Positions 43,905 to 52,543 of a stretch of DNA of 64,000 nucleotides are shown in pieces. Both the position numbers and the translations under genes were made by a program. Position 1 is the first letter of the stretch. The number at the start of each line of letters is the position of its first letter. The stretch is from positions 4,898,001 through 4,962,000 of the forward strand of contig AP026969.1 in NCBI GenBank assembly GCA_027923965.1, written 5' to 3'. The notes beneath the pieces are model-generated. The model saw only the letters and a program-made list of their open reading frames with translations. It was not told the DNA's origin and ran no database searches. The DNA comes from Comamonadaceae bacterium OS-1 (GTDB lineage Bacteria; Pseudomonadota; Gammaproteobacteria; Burkholderiales; Burkholderiaceae_C).

Positions 43905-44040
43905 GCGTCCCTGAAGGGGAGTAGCTCCCGCCCGCCGTCCTGGCGGGCATCCACTGGTCGTCAATACGTTGCCCCGCGCGGGCTTCCGGACAGTGGGGCC
44001 GTGGTGAACATGTTTCACTATGCCGAGCAAGACCTTCGAT
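43905..44040 (+). ncRNA. yybP-ykoY manganese riboswitch
   Basis: Upstream of a terC gene. The conserved 5' segment GAAGGGGAGTAGC (43913-43925) and 3' segment TGCCGAGCAAGACCTTC (44021-44037) are both present, and GAAGG (43913-43917) pairs with CCTTC (44033-44037) to close the P1 helix. Several stems lie between (CCGCCC... GGCGGG, and CCGGACAGTGGGGCC). The class binds Mn2+ and switches on metal exporters of the TerC, MntP and UPF0016 families. Identification rests on remembered consensus; the fold was not calculated. Confidence 0.85.
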
Positions 44041-44144
44041 ATCCATCTGCCAAGGTGGGTTTCGAAGCGTGCTTGCTGGCCACCATACCACCTGCATCCC
44101 GATTCCCGCCTTTGCTGTTTTTCAACTGCAAAGGAGTGTTTTTC

Positions 44145-44837
44145 ATGGAATTTTTATCTGCCCCCTGGTGGTCGGCCCTGCTGGCGATTATTTTGATCGA
44201 CCTGGTACTGGCCGGCGACAACGCCATCGTCATCGCCTTGGCGGCGCGCAACCTGCCGCCGCACCTGCAAAAGAAAGCCATCCTGTGGGGCACCGTGGGT
44301 GCCATCGCGGTGCGCTCGGTGATGACCATCGGCGTGGTCTGGCTGCTGAAGATCCCCGGTCTGATGCTGGTCGGTGGCCTGGGCCTGCTGTGGATCGCCT
44401 ACAAGCTGCTGGCCGACCAGGGCAGTGAAGACGGGCATGACGGCCCGGTGGTCAGCACCTTTTGGGGCGCGATGAAGACCATTTTGGTGGCCGACGCGCT
44501 AATGGGCGTGGACAACGTGCTGGGCGTGGCCGGTGCCGCGCACGGCGCGTTCGACCTGGTCATCATCGGCCTGCTGGTGAGCGTGCCGATTGTGGTGCTG
44601 GGCAGCACGGTGGTGCTGAAACTGGTGGAGCGCTTTCCGGCCATCATCCAGATCGGCGCTGCCGTGCTGGCCTTTACCGCCGCCAAGATGATCGTGGGCG
44701 AGCCGGTGCTGGCCAGCGTGTTTGGCCCGGATGCGCCCTGGAGCACCGCCGCCCACTGGGGCCTGTATGCCGTGGCCGTGGCCGGTGTGCTGGCGACGGG
44801 CAGCTGGGCGGCACGCCGCAAAGTGGCCGTAGTCTGA
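44145..44837 (+). CDS. TerC family membrane protein (predicted Mn exporter)
   Basis: A 230-aa membrane protein with about seven hydrophobic segments. The TerC signature acidic residues are in LAIILIDLVLAGDNAIVIALAARNLP and LVADALMGVDNVLGVAGA. It follows a yybP-ykoY riboswitch by about 105 bp, and such TerC proteins are linked to manganese export or metallation of secreted proteins. The ATG at 44145 has AAGGAG nine bases ahead. A paralogue lies at 57394-58092 without a visible riboswitch. Confidence 0.88.
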   Translation: MEFLSAPWWSALLAIILIDLVLAGDNAIVIALAARNLPPHLQKKAILWGTVGAIAVRSVMTIGVVWLLKIPGLMLVGGLGLLWIAYKLLADQGSEDGHDGPVVSTFWGAMKTILVADALMGVDNVLGVAGAAHGAFDLVIIGLLVSVPIVVLGSTVVLKLVERFPAIIQIGAAVLAFTAAKMIVGEPVLASVFGPDAPWSTAAHWGLYAVAVAGVLATGSWAARRKVAVV

Positions 44838-44889
44838 TACTTGGCGGATCGCGGGGCAGGGGTAGCGCAATCACGCTATCCTTGCCCGC

Positions 44890-45222
44890 ATGAAACTCAT
44901 CTTCAAATGGCTGCTCAGCGCAGCCGCATTGCTTCTGGTGGCCCATTTGTACAGCGGGGTACAGGTGCAGAACTTCACTGCAGCCCTCATCGCCGCGCTG
45001 GTGATTGGCCTGCTCAACACCGTGCTGCGGCCGGTGCTGGTGGTGCTGACGCTGCCGGTGACCGTGCTCACGCTGGGTCTGTTTCTGTTTGTGGTGAACG
45101 CGCTGATGTTCTGGTCGGCCTCGGGCCTGCTGGCGGGCTTCCATGTGACCGGGTTTGCCGCCGCACTGATCGGCTCGCTGCTGTATTCGGCGGCCGGTAT
45201 CGTGATCGACGCAGTCGTCTAG
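44890..45222 (+). CDS. Phage-holin-family (DUF360-like) membrane protein
   Basis: A 110-aa protein with four hydrophobic segments (LIFKWLLSAAALLLVAHLY, ALIAALVIGLLNTVLRPVLVVL, LTLGLFLFVVNALMFWSA and ALIGSLLYSAAGIVI). The LNTVLRPVLxxLTLPxTxLTLGLF pattern is typical of the small conserved family named phage holin family 4, widespread in bacterial chromosomes; no prophage is present here. Function unknown. Convergent with the protease gene, whose end it overlaps by 4 bp. Confidence 0.82.
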   Translation: MKLIFKWLLSAAALLLVAHLYSGVQVQNFTAALIAALVIGLLNTVLRPVLVVLTLPVTVLTLGLFLFVVNALMFWSASGLLAGFHVTGFAAALIGSLLYSAAGIVIDAVV

Positions 45223-46793
45223 TTGTTGGCTTTGTCCAGGGCCTGTTCTTTGAGCAGGGCCTGGATTTGGCGCGTGCGGGTGTCGATGATGGAGGCCTCG
45301 ATGTCGTCCACCGGCCCGCTGCCCGGTGGCGGCTTGCGCACAAAGTCTTGCGCGGCGCGGAAGCGGTCCATGGCACCGGCGTAGTCCAGCCGGGCCACCT
45401 GGGCCTCGGCCTCTGCGCGGATGGCCCGCAGCGTCTGGCCCTGGGCGGTGTAGGCGCTGGCCAGCAGCTGCCAGGCCGTGCCGTCGCGCGGGTGCAGCGC
45501 CACCCAGGGCTGCAGGCGGGCCATGGCGTCCCCTGCCTGGCCCATGCGGATGCGCACCTGGGAGCCCAGCACCAGCTCGGGCCGGCCCGGCGCTTCTAGC
45601 TCCAGCAAGGCGGCGGTGGCGGGCACATCGCCCGCAGCCCATTCGATTTCTGCGGCCAGCAGGCGGCTGGTGCGGGCCAGTACCGGGTCGGTACCTGTGA
45701 GGGCCTGCAGCCGCGCCACCAGGGTGCGGGCCATGGGAACGTCGCGCTGCTGCAGGGCCGCCAGGGCACCGGCGTACAGCACCCCCACGCTGCGCACATC
45801 CAGCGCCGGGCTGCTGGGTTGCAGCGCCCGGGCCTCGGCCACCCAGGCGCGCAGCAGGTCTACGCCGGGGCGGCCCAGCACGCGGGCCCGGGCGGACATC
45901 ATGGCGTGCAGAAGATTGGGCGGGGCGTGCACGGGACGCGCGTCCAGCGCCTGGCGCGACTGCATGTCGGCAATCCGCTCGGTGGTCAGCGGGTGGGTGC
46001 GCAGGTAGGGCAGCGAGCCGTTGTCGCCGATGCGGGAGGCCTGCTGCAGCTTTTCGAACATGCTGACGAAGCCGATGGGGTCATAGCCCGCCTGGGTCAT
46101 CACGCCATAGCCGATGCGATCGGCCTCGCGCTCCATGTCGCGCGAGAAGTTGAGCTGGTTCTGCACCGCCGCTGCCTGCCCGCCGACGACCATGGCGTTG
46201 GCCGCGTCCGGGTTTTTGCTGGCGGCCAGCGCACCCAGGATCATGGCCCCGATCATCCAGGGCATGGCCTTGCTTTGCGATTCCATCATCCGCGAAATGT
46301 GCCGCTGGGTGACGTGGCTGAGCTCGTGGCCCAGCACCGAGGCCAGCTCGTCCGGGCTGGTGACCACGCCCACCAGGCCCAGGTGCAGGCCCAGGTAGCC
46401 GCCGGGCAGGGCGAAGGCGTTGATGGTGCGGTCGGTCCCCATCAGCACTTCCCAGGCGAAGCGCTGGTCGAGCTCGTCGGTGAGCTCACCGCGCTGGCGG
46501 GCGGCGGCCAGCAGCGGCTGCCAGATGCTTTGCACGTATTCGACCAGCACCGCGTCGTCCACGTAGTCGGGGTCGCGGTAGATTTCGCGGGCAATGCGTT
46601 CGCCCAGGCGGCGCTCGGCGCTGGTGGTCATGCTGCTGCCGTCGCCCAGCTGGGGCAGTTGCGACGGTTGCGACCGTTGGGCGCCGGCGGGGATGGCAAT
46701 GCTGAATGCTATTAAAAGTAGAGCTGCTCTCGCTGATGCAACAAGCGATAAGCCCCGATTTTTTATAAATTTTTGCTGCAATTGGGTTCCCAT
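45219..46793 (-). CDS. M48 metalloprotease with TPR domain (BepA-like)
   Basis: A 524-aa exported protein. The signal peptide region is followed by [36 protein letters not shown] and the zinc motif in [12 protein letters not shown] (HExxH) with the third ligand in [10 protein letters not shown]. The C-terminal half is TPR-like. BepA-type proteases check outer-membrane assembly (LptD, BAM). The first 30 residues ([20 protein letters not shown]) are encoded by a palindromic repeat copy (46705-46772), so the hydrophobic core of the signal peptide seems derived from it. Confidence 0.87.
   Translation of the reverse strand: MGTQLQQKFIKNRGLSLVASARAALLLIAFSIAIPAGAQRSQPSQLPQLGDGSSMTTSAERRLGERIAREIYRDPDYVDDAVLVEYVQSIWQPLLAAARQRGELTDELDQRFAWEVLMGTDRTINAFALPGGYLGLHLGLVGVVTSPDELASVLGHELSHVTQRHISRMMESQSKAMPWMIGAMILGALAASKNPDAANAMVVGGQAAAVQNQLNFSRDMEREADRIGYGVMTQAGYDPIGFVSMFEKLQQASRIGDNGSLPYLRTHPLTTERIADMQSRQALDARPVHAPPNLLHAMMSARARVLGRPGVDLLRAWVAEARALQPSSPALDVRSVGVLYAGALAALQQRDVPMARTLVARLQALTGTDPVLARTSRLLAAEIEWAAGDVPATAALLELEAPGRPELVLGSQVRIRMGQAGDAMARLQPWVALHPRDGTAWQLLASAYTAQGQTLRAIRAEAEAQVARLDYAGAMDRFRAAQDFVRKPPPGSGPVDDIEASIIDTRTRQIQALLKEQALDKANN
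46705..46772. repeat. Dispersed palindromic repeat, copy 12, inside the protease signal peptide
   Basis: GCTATTAAAAGTAGAGCTGC, then CTCGCTGATGCAACAAGCGATAAGCCCCGATTTTTTATAAA. The stem TCGCT/AGCGA is short. The flanking TTTTTATAAA is as in copy 13. Its six-frame reading on the minus strand gives a hydrophobic stretch. Confidence 0.68.
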
Positions 46794-46872
46794 GGCTCAG
46801 CGCTGTGGAGAGGAGTGTGTCCGTATGATGCGGCCCCACCATAAACGTTTTGTAAATTGGATTGTGACCCGC

Positions 46873-47361
46873 ATGCCCACCCTGACCCATTTTGACGCGC
46901 ACGGCCAAGCCCACATGGTCGATGTGGCCGCCAAGGCCCACACCCACCGCACGGCCATCGCCACCGGCCGCATCGAGATGCTGCCCGCCACCCTGGCGCT
47001 GATCGAGAGCGGCACGGCCAAAAAAGGCGATGTGCTGGGCATTGCGCGCATTGCCGGCATCCAGGCGGCCAAGAAGACCAGCGACCTGGTGCCTCTGTGC
47101 CACCCGCTGGCCCTGACCCGGGTGGCGTTGGACTTTGCGGTGGTGTCCGCGCCTGCCGCCGTGGTGTGTACCGCCACCGTGGAAACCGTAGGCCCCACCG
47201 GTGTGGAGATGGAAGCCCTGTGCGCCGTCCAGATCGCCCTGCTGACCATCTACGACATGTGCAAGGCGGTAGACCGGGGCATGGTGGTCCAGGGCGTGCG
47301 GGTGGTGGAAAAGCACGGCGGCAAGTCGGGGAGCTTTGTGGCGCAGGTACCGTCCCTGTAG
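46873..47361 (+). CDS. moaC: Cyclic pyranopterin monophosphate synthase
   Basis: A 162-aa Moa[87 protein letters not shown] and KSGSF. With MoaA it makes cyclic pyranopterin monophosphate in molybdenum cofactor synthesis. No other moa gene is in the window. The start is at 46873 (MPTLTHF); it is divergent from the protease gene. Confidence 0.93.
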   Translation: MPTLTHFDAHGQAHMVDVAAKAHTHRTAIATGRIEMLPATLALIESGTAKKGDVLGIARIAGIQAAKKTSDLVPLCHPLALTRVALDFAVVSAPAAVVCTATVETVGPTGVEMEALCAVQIALLTIYDMCKAVDRGMVVQGVRVVEKHGGKSGSFVAQVPSL

Positions 47362-47422
47362 CCGCTGCGGGCGGCAAACTGTCTGGTATTCTGTTACAAC
47401 TTTCTACCGCCAGAGGCTCCCT

Positions 47423-48505
47423 GTGAAGCACGTCAACCGGCAAGAACTCATCGCGCGGCTTGTTGCCATCTGCGATCCCGCCAACCCGTTGGCACCGCTG
47501 AGTGCTGAAGCCCGACAGCAGGCGATCACCGAAGCCATTGACGATGCCACCCAGCACGCCACCGACAGCGAAACCCGCCGGGTGACGATTTTGTTGTCCG
47601 ACCTGCGCGGCTTCACCGCCATTGCCGAGAAGTTCTCGGCCATGGAAATGGTGGCTGCGCTGAATCGCTATCTCTCGCGCATGACCGAAATCATCCTGCG
47701 CCACGGCGGCAGCATCGACAAGTTCATGGGCGACGCGATCATGGTGCTGTTCGGTGCGCCCCACGCCCTGCCCAACAGCATCGAGTCCGCGCTGGCCTGC
47801 GCCATCGAGATGCAACTGGCCATGGACGAGATCAACGCCGAAAACAAGCTGCACGGCATGGCGGCGCTGTACATGGGCATCGGCATCAACACCGGCGATG
47901 TGGTGGTGGGCCACCTGGGCTCGCGGCTGCACAGCGAGTACACGGTGATCGGCGACCAGGTGAACCTGGCCTCGCGGGTCGAGGCGCACAGCCTGCGCGG
48001 GCAGATTCTGCTCAGCGAAAGCACCTACCAGCAGGCCCGGGACTTCATCGACATTGGCGACATCAACGAGGTACAGGTCAAAGGCAAAAAGGGCTGCGTG
48101 CGCATGGTCGAGCTGCTGGCCCTGCGCGGCAGCCACCCGCTGACGGCACCCAAGCGCGAGGTGCGCAACAGCCCCCGGGTCGAGGTGGACCTGCCGCTGG
48201 TCTTCCAGATCCTGAAGGGCAAATCCGTGCTCCCAGAGGAACATGTCGGCCAGATTGTGGACATGGGCTACGGCGGCATGTTCGTCGTCAGCCCGGTGGC
48301 GCTGGCGCCGTTTGATGACATCAAGATCACCCTGTCGCTGTCGCTGATGGGCCGCGAACTCACCGAAATTTACGCCAAGGTGCTGCGCGTCACCGAGGTG
48401 CAGGGCGAGTACAAATGCCCGGTGGAGTTCACCTCCATCGAAGCCAAGGCGGCGCAGACCATCAAGGAGTTTGTCGACGGCATTGTGGAGTTCAACCAGC
48501 ACTGA
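47423..48505 (+). CDS. Class III adenylate/guanylate cyclase with C-terminal PilZ domain
   Basis: A 360-aa cytoplasmic protein. The cyclase domain is complete: TILLSDLRGFTAIAEKF (first metal Asp), GGSIDKFMGDAIMVLFGAP (Lys and second Asp) and YTVIGDQVNLASRVE (Asn, Arg); the Lys/Asp pair favours ATP. The last 120 residues look like PilZ: RNSPRVEVDLPLVFQ and IVDMGYGGMFVVS, so c-di-GMP could regulate it. It starts at GTG 47423. Cyclase plus PilZ would link two second messengers; no partner gene is adjacent. Confidence 0.8.
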   Translation: MKHVNRQELIARLVAICDPANPLAPLSAEARQQAITEAIDDATQHATDSETRRVTILLSDLRGFTAIAEKFSAMEMVAALNRYLSRMTEIILRHGGSIDKFMGDAIMVLFGAPHALPNSIESALACAIEMQLAMDEINAENKLHGMAALYMGIGINTGDVVVGHLGSRLHSEYTVIGDQVNLASRVEAHSLRGQILLSESTYQQARDFIDIGDINEVQVKGKKGCVRMVELLALRGSHPLTAPKREVRNSPRVEVDLPLVFQILKGKSVLPEEHVGQIVDMGYGGMFVVSPVALAPFDDIKITLSLSLMGRELTEIYAKVLRVTEVQGEYKCPVEFTSIEAKAAQTIKEFVDGIVEFNQH

Positions 48506-48508
48506 CGG

Positions 48509-50023
48509 CTACGGCAGCCTTTCCACGCCCGGCCTGACCCGCCGGCGGGATTCCACCCAGTCGGCAAAGGCCTCGGGAAAAGCCGCTTTGAAGCGCAGCA
48601 TGTGGAACACCGCCACATCGTCCAGGCCCAGCAGCATCGCGCTGTCGATCACCCGCTCTATCACCCGGTGCTCGGGCGAGAAATGCAGCAGCCCCAGCGC
48701 CAACTGGTACTGCGCCAGCGCGTTGGACTGGGTCAGCGGCGTGGTGCTGAGCTCGGCAAACTGCACCTGGTTCTGGAACAAAAAGCTGCCGCGCGCATGG
48801 GCCAGCGGGTCGTCGCGGTAGGCTGCATCGCGTGCCGCAGGTGGCATGTAGACCTGGCTGGCGCGCCGGTAGTCCCAGGCCGTGTACAGGCATGTTGCTA
48901 TTAAAAATAGAGCTGCTAGCGCCCATGGAATAAGCACTGAAGTCTGATTTTTTATATAAGTCGGGTGAGGGGCTCGCCACAGCAAAACTACGCACAGGCC
49001 CACGGCGATCTGGAACGGGCCGTACCACAGCGGGTATTCCAGCAGGCTGTGCAAGCCCACCACCGCCAGCACCGTCCAGGCCATGCGCCGGGTGGCGTCG
49101 GTTTCGGCCCAGGGCCTGGACCGTAGCACCCACCACGCCAGCAAGCCGCACACCGCCACGGCCACCGGCAGGCCCAGCTCCACCGCCAGGTGCAGCGGCA
49201 GGTTGTGCGCGTTGTCCAGAATGTCGCAAAACCGCGGGCCGTCGTACAGGTGGATGTAGTGCGCGTAATCCAGCTCGCCCCAGCCCCAGCCCAGCCAGGG
49301 GTGCTGGGCGGTCAGCGTCAGCACGTTGTGCCACAGCGTCAGGCGGCTGGAGCACAGCGCATCGCCCTCGCGCAGCCGCGCCCAGGCCCCGGTGTCCAGC
49401 CCCACCAGGGTCGGCAGCGCCAGCAGGCCCAGCCCGTAGGCCACCACAAAAGCCAGTAGCACCCGCCGCACCGCCACATCCCGCCACCCTCCCCACACCG
49501 CTGCCAGCGCCACTACCAATGCCGTCTGCACCAGGCCGGTGCGGGACGACGACACGGCGTTGCCTACGCCTAACAGCACCGCCATGGCCAGGCCCAGATT
49601 CCGCCGGGACACCGCAGGCCGCACCTGCACCACCCACCACAGCAGGGCGGCCAAAGCGATGTGGACCAGGCTGGCAAACTGGTTGCGCTGGCGCAGGTTG
49701 GCAAACGCCTCGCCCAGCGCTGTGGTGTTGACCCACGGAGCGAGCGCCGGGCTCACGCCGAAGTACTGGATGACACCGATGGCACAGCTCAAGGCCCCCG
49801 CCAGCAGCCAGCCGCCGGCGGCAATACCTGCCCAGCCCGAGGCCTCGTGCCGGGCAGGTTGCCAAACCGCCTGCACCCCCATGAGCCCCGCCACCGACGC
49901 CAGCGCCACCAGCCAAGGCACCATGGCCGCCATCGGGCCGGGGGCAAAGGGGTTGAGCCAGGGGAGGGCCAGGAGGAGGGTGGCGATGCAGGTGGCTGCG
50001 GGGGGCGTGGCGGCTGGGCGCAT
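48509..50023 (-). CDS. PglL-like O-oligosaccharyltransferase (second copy)
   Basis: A 504-aa multipass protein of the PglL/Wzy_C ligase family. NLRQRNQFASLVHIALAALLWW, NAVSSSRTGLVQTAL, DNAHNLPLHLAVELGLPVA and HSLLEYPLWYGPFQIAVGL are characteristic. It transfers a lipid-linked glycan to protein, here most likely pilin. A periplasmic C-terminal domain follows the last helix, whose coding DNA (48894-48960) is a palindromic repeat copy. The ATG at 50023 is chosen; a TTG at 50032 is an alternative. It is directly downstream of the first copy. Confidence 0.83.
   Translation of the reverse strand: MRPAATPPAATCIATLLLALPWLNPFAPGPMAAMVPWLVALASVAGLMGVQAVWQPARHEASGWAGIAAGGWLLAGALSCAIGVIQYFGVSPALAPWVNTTALGEAFANLRQRNQFASLVHIALAALLWWVVQVRPAVSRRNLGLAMAVLLGVGNAVSSSRTGLVQTALVVALAAVWGGWRDVAVRRVLLAFVVAYGLGLLALPTLVGLDTGAWARLREGDALCSSRLTLWHNVLTLTAQHPWLGWGWGELDYAHYIHLYDGPRFCDILDNAHNLPLHLAVELGLPVAVAVCGLLAWWVLRSRPWAETDATRRMAWTVLAVVGLHSLLEYPLWYGPFQIAVGLCVVLLWRAPHPTYIKNQTSVLIPWALAALFLIATCLYTAWDYRRASQVYMPPAARDAAYRDDPLAHARGSFLFQNQVQFAELSTTPLTQSNALAQYQLALGLLHFSPEHRVIERVIDSAMLLGLDDVAVFHMLRFKAAFPEAFADWVESRRRVRPGVERLP
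48894..48960. repeat. Dispersed palindromic repeat, copy 13, inside the second PglL gene
   Basis: TTGCTATTAAAAATAGAGCTGC, then TAGCGCCCATGGAATAAGCACTGAAGTC and TGATTTTTTATATAAG. The minus-strand reading gives YIKNQTSVLIPWALAALFLI, a membrane helix. The stem is imperfect but the flanks match copy 12. Confidence 0.65.
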
Positions 50024-50034
50024 GGCAGCCAAGA

Positions 50035-51765
50035 CTAAGGTTTTGCCACGCTGGGGGGTGATGCGTCGTCGTCAGGCCACTTGACAGCCGCCATGGCCGG
50101 TTGGGTGGCCGCTTGCGCCTTCCAGGCTCGCCGCATGTTCATGTTGACTTCTGCGGGCTGCACCTTGAGCGTTTTGGCGATCCAGGCTGTGGCCGCTTCT
50201 GGCTGATGGCGAAATGCCAAAGCCTTCGCAAAATTAAACAAATTGCTGGGATTGGGGAAGCTGTTGGTCAAGCTACGCAACTTCTCCAACTCGGCTGCGC
50301 TGATCGTGGGCTGGACTTCCAGACGCGCATTGACGATGAATTCCCGCATCTGGTTGAGCACCACTACATCAGGGGGGAGCCCAGGCGGTAGAGTTCCAAT
50401 GTGCGCGGCATCCAGTCTAAAAGTTCTAAAACTGCTGTCTACACGCAAATAGTCGCTAATGATGGTTCCCAGCAGCACGCTGGTGCCCAGCCACAAAGCC
50501 AATACGCCCCAGCGATTGCAACGCCACGCCACCCACCGGTGCTGGCGCTGGTTCAACATGCCCATCACCAACCCTGTTGGCAACAGGAAATAGGCGTAGT
50601 GCAGGGGCAGTTCCACCATGGCATGTAGCCCAACGACCAGTACAAACAGCACCAGCACCGCATCTTCACGGGAATCTACCTTCCATACCGCACGCAAAAT
50701 CCAACCGATCAAAACCAAAATAACCGCGCTGCCAATCGGAATGCCGCACCACAGGACCAAGTCCAGAAACAAATTGTGCGAATGCTGGAAAAATGACGAC
50801 AGCGTTCCGTGGCTTTGCGCTACGGATAACTGGGCTACTGCAAGCTGGTCCCAGCCATAACCCCACCAAGGCCGCTGCGAAACAGCGTCTAAAAACAGGC
50901 GGTAGGCTTTGAGCCGCAATTCGGTCGAACCTCCCCCTAAGGACACCGATCGGAGCTGCACGTCCAGACCGAACAGGTCGCTGAGATGTTGCAGTGAAAA
51001 AGCGCACACCACGAAATACACACACAGCAGGGTGACAATCCAAGGCGCACGGGAGGGTAAAAACCGCCGCCATGCCCAGGCGCACAAAGTGATCAGCAGG
51101 ATGGCCACAAATGCAACGCGCGACTGCGTTAGCACCACACCGAACAATAGAAACATGGTGGCCAACACGGCATACCCAGTCCGTGCCTGCTTGCGTAACA
51201 CGGCCCACGCGCAACCCAGCACTGCCCACAGCAACAGCGTCGCCAGTTGGTTCGGTTGCCCCAAATTGGCAGAGGGTCGCCCTGGGGTGAACTCGGCTGT
51301 CCAAATCGTCATTTCAATGCCGTCTTCCGCCAACCCAAACCATTGGCGCAGCTGCATCCCCACAGAGGCCAACGCCGCGATTCCGATGGCTAAAAACAAA
51401 CCATCCGCCGCTTGCCCAGGCGTTGCCGCTTCCCATCTCGCGCCCACCAGCAGTGCCATCAGCAGGCCCAACACAAACGCGGTGTACAACCAAGCCTGTC
51501 CACTGAAAGGCAGTAAGCCTGCCGCAAACTGTACAAAAGGCACTAGCGCCAACAAAGCCATCGCCACCGTAATCCCATGCCATGCAACGGGGGCAGGAGA
51601 CCTGATCAACACCGCTGCCGCCGCAATCGCCAGCATGACCGCCACCCAGGCGTCCGTATGGAAGGCGGGCCAAGGAAAATAGTGGTTGGGCATCACCCAG
51701 GCAACGGCTAGCAACGGTGCCCATAAGCCTAACCAAAGAGGCGGAAGCGGATGTTTAGAAAGCAC
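50035..51765 (-). CDS. PglL-like O-oligosaccharyltransferase (first copy)
   Basis: A 576-aa multipass membrane protein paralogous to the next gene: SANLGQPNQLATLLLWAVLG, VLTQSRVAFVAILLI, FFQHSHNLFLDLVLWCGIPIGS and HAMVELPLHYAYFLLPTGLVMGML. It starts at GTG 51765 with AGGGGG ahead. A periplasmic TPR-like tail follows. It lies 95 bp downstream of pilA, after a terminator. Pilin O-glycosylation is the likely role, as for PilO/TfpO and PglL. The lower sequence similarity between the two copies suggests different acceptor or glycan preference. Confidence 0.85.
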   Translation of the reverse strand: MLSKHPLPPLWLGLWAPLLAVAWVMPNHYFPWPAFHTDAWVAVMLAIAAAAVLIRSPAPVAWHGITVAMALLALVPFVQFAAGLLPFSGQAWLYTAFVLGLLMALLVGARWEAATPGQAADGLFLAIGIAALASVGMQLRQWFGLAEDGIEMTIWTAEFTPGRPSANLGQPNQLATLLLWAVLGCAWAVLRKQARTGYAVLATMFLLFGVVLTQSRVAFVAILLITLCAWAWRRFLPSRAPWIVTLLCVYFVVCAFSLQHLSDLFGLDVQLRSVSLGGGSTELRLKAYRLFLDAVSQRPWWGYGWDQLAVAQLSVAQSHGTLSSFFQHSHNLFLDLVLWCGIPIGSAVILVLIGWILRAVWKVDSREDAVLVLFVLVVGLHAMVELPLHYAYFLLPTGLVMGMLNQRQHRWVAWRCNRWGVLALWLGTSVLLGTIISDYLRVDSSFRTFRLDAAHIGTLPPGLPPDVVVLNQMREFIVNARLEVQPTISAAELEKLRSLTNSFPNPSNLFNFAKALAFRHQPEAATAWIAKTLKVQPAEVNMNMRRAWKAQAATQPAMAAVKWPDDDASPPSVAKP

Positions 51766-51814
51766 TAGATCAAACCCCCTGAAATCCCATGGGCCCCGTC
51801 ATCGCAAGGGGGCA

Positions 51815-51842
51815 TAAAAAAAGCCCCCCGAAGGAGGCTTTT
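51815..51842 (-). terminator. Rho-independent terminator after pilA
   Basis: On the minus strand a GC-rich hairpin (AAAGCCTCC TTCG GGGGGGCTTT) is followed by a run of T. It lies 18 bp after the pilA stop and before the first PglL gene, so most pilA transcripts should end here and only read-through would reach the glycosyltransferases. Confidence 0.9.
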
Positions 51843-51859
51843 GACGCGTGTCTGCAATA

Positions 51860-52321
51860 TCAGCCTTGGCAGCTTGCAGGGCGGTATTTGGATGCAATGG
51901 TTCCGGAGCATACCCAGACAACTTGACCGTTGGTCTGGACGGTACCCGTCAGCGTAATGGTTCCAGGCGTAGTGCCAGTACCACCGGATGCCAATTTGGC
52001 TTCGCTAGCGATACTCGCAGTAGCAGTAATAACGCCGACGGCGGAACTGGTTTGGGCATAGCCAACCGAAGCCACGTATTTGGACGCTTGCGTGTCAACC
52101 GTCACGCTGTTATTTCCTGGCATTTGACCAAAGGTCTGCGCAGCTTCAGAAATGCTGGTCTTGGGCGAAGATGCCGCCAAGATCACTTCTGTCGCCTTCG
52201 CACGCACGGTGTAGTCCTGGTACGCAGGCAAGGCCACAGCCGCCAAGATACCGATGATCGCCACGACGATCATCAATTCGATCAGGGTAAAGCCTTTTTG
52301 CAGTGAACGTTTCATTTTCAT
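51860..52321 (-). CDS. pilA: Type IV pilin
   Basis: A 153-aa major pilin-like protein. The prepilin signal [10 protein letters not shown] is followed by [32 protein letters not shown]: cleavage after G10, a mature N-terminal Phe and Glu at mature position 5. The C-terminal disulfide loop is [19 protein letters not shown], and the Ser/Thr-rich body ([12 protein letters not shown]) offers O-glycosylation sites. The ATG at 52321 has AGGAG ahead. It is flanked by two PglL-like glycosyltransferases and preceded by a sigma-54 type promoter. Confidence 0.93.
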   Translation of the reverse strand: MKMKRSLQKGFTLIELMIVVAIIGILAAVALPAYQDYTVRAKATEVILAASSPKTSISEAAQTFGQMPGNNSVTVDTQASKYVASVGYAQTSSAVGVITATASIASEAKLASGGTGTTPGTITLTGTVQTNGQVVWVCSGTIASKYRPASCQG

Positions 52322-52361
52322 GGGGTACTCCTAGGGTGAACGGTTAAGACATGGCTGTACC

Positions 52362-52376
52362 GCAGATTGCGTGCCA
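52362..52376 (-). promoter_or_regulatory. Sigma-54 promoter of pilA
   Basis: On the minus strand TGGCAC-GCAAT-CTGC matches the -24/-12 consensus TGGCAC-N5-TTGC with one mismatch, 41 bases upstream of the pilA ATG. Pilin genes controlled by RpoN and PilR are known in several proteobacteria. Confidence 0.75.
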
Positions 52377-52461
52377 GCGCGCTTTGGGGCAAGCGCCCGT
52401 GAAATTTGCCACAAATCGGGTTGTTTTGTAACAATTACTTGCATTCTTGTGCGCGGACGGT

Positions 52462-52516
52462 GGCACTTTTGTCATGTTATTTGTAAGTTGGCTGATGCAA
52501 AAGACATTTTTGTCAC
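52462..52516 (-). promoter_or_regulatory. Direct repeats upstream of the pilA promoter, possible PilR sites
   Basis: ATGACAAAAGTGCC (52475-52462) and GTGACAAAAATGTC (52516-52503) share TGACAAAA, are in the same orientation and are 41 bp apart, near four helix turns. They lie 86-154 bp upstream of the sigma-54 site, the usual range for an activator. PilR is my guess; the regulator is not encoded here. Confidence 0.45.
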
Positions 52517-52543
52517 CTGCGTGGCATCCAACGCCGCGGTATT

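Noticed and set aside
44890..45222. Prophage suggested by the holin-family protein
   Set aside because: No other phage gene is present; this family is common in chromosomes.
46763..48502. Minus-strand frame of 579 codons
   Set aside because: Shadow of moaC and the cyclase-PilZ gene; no domain features.
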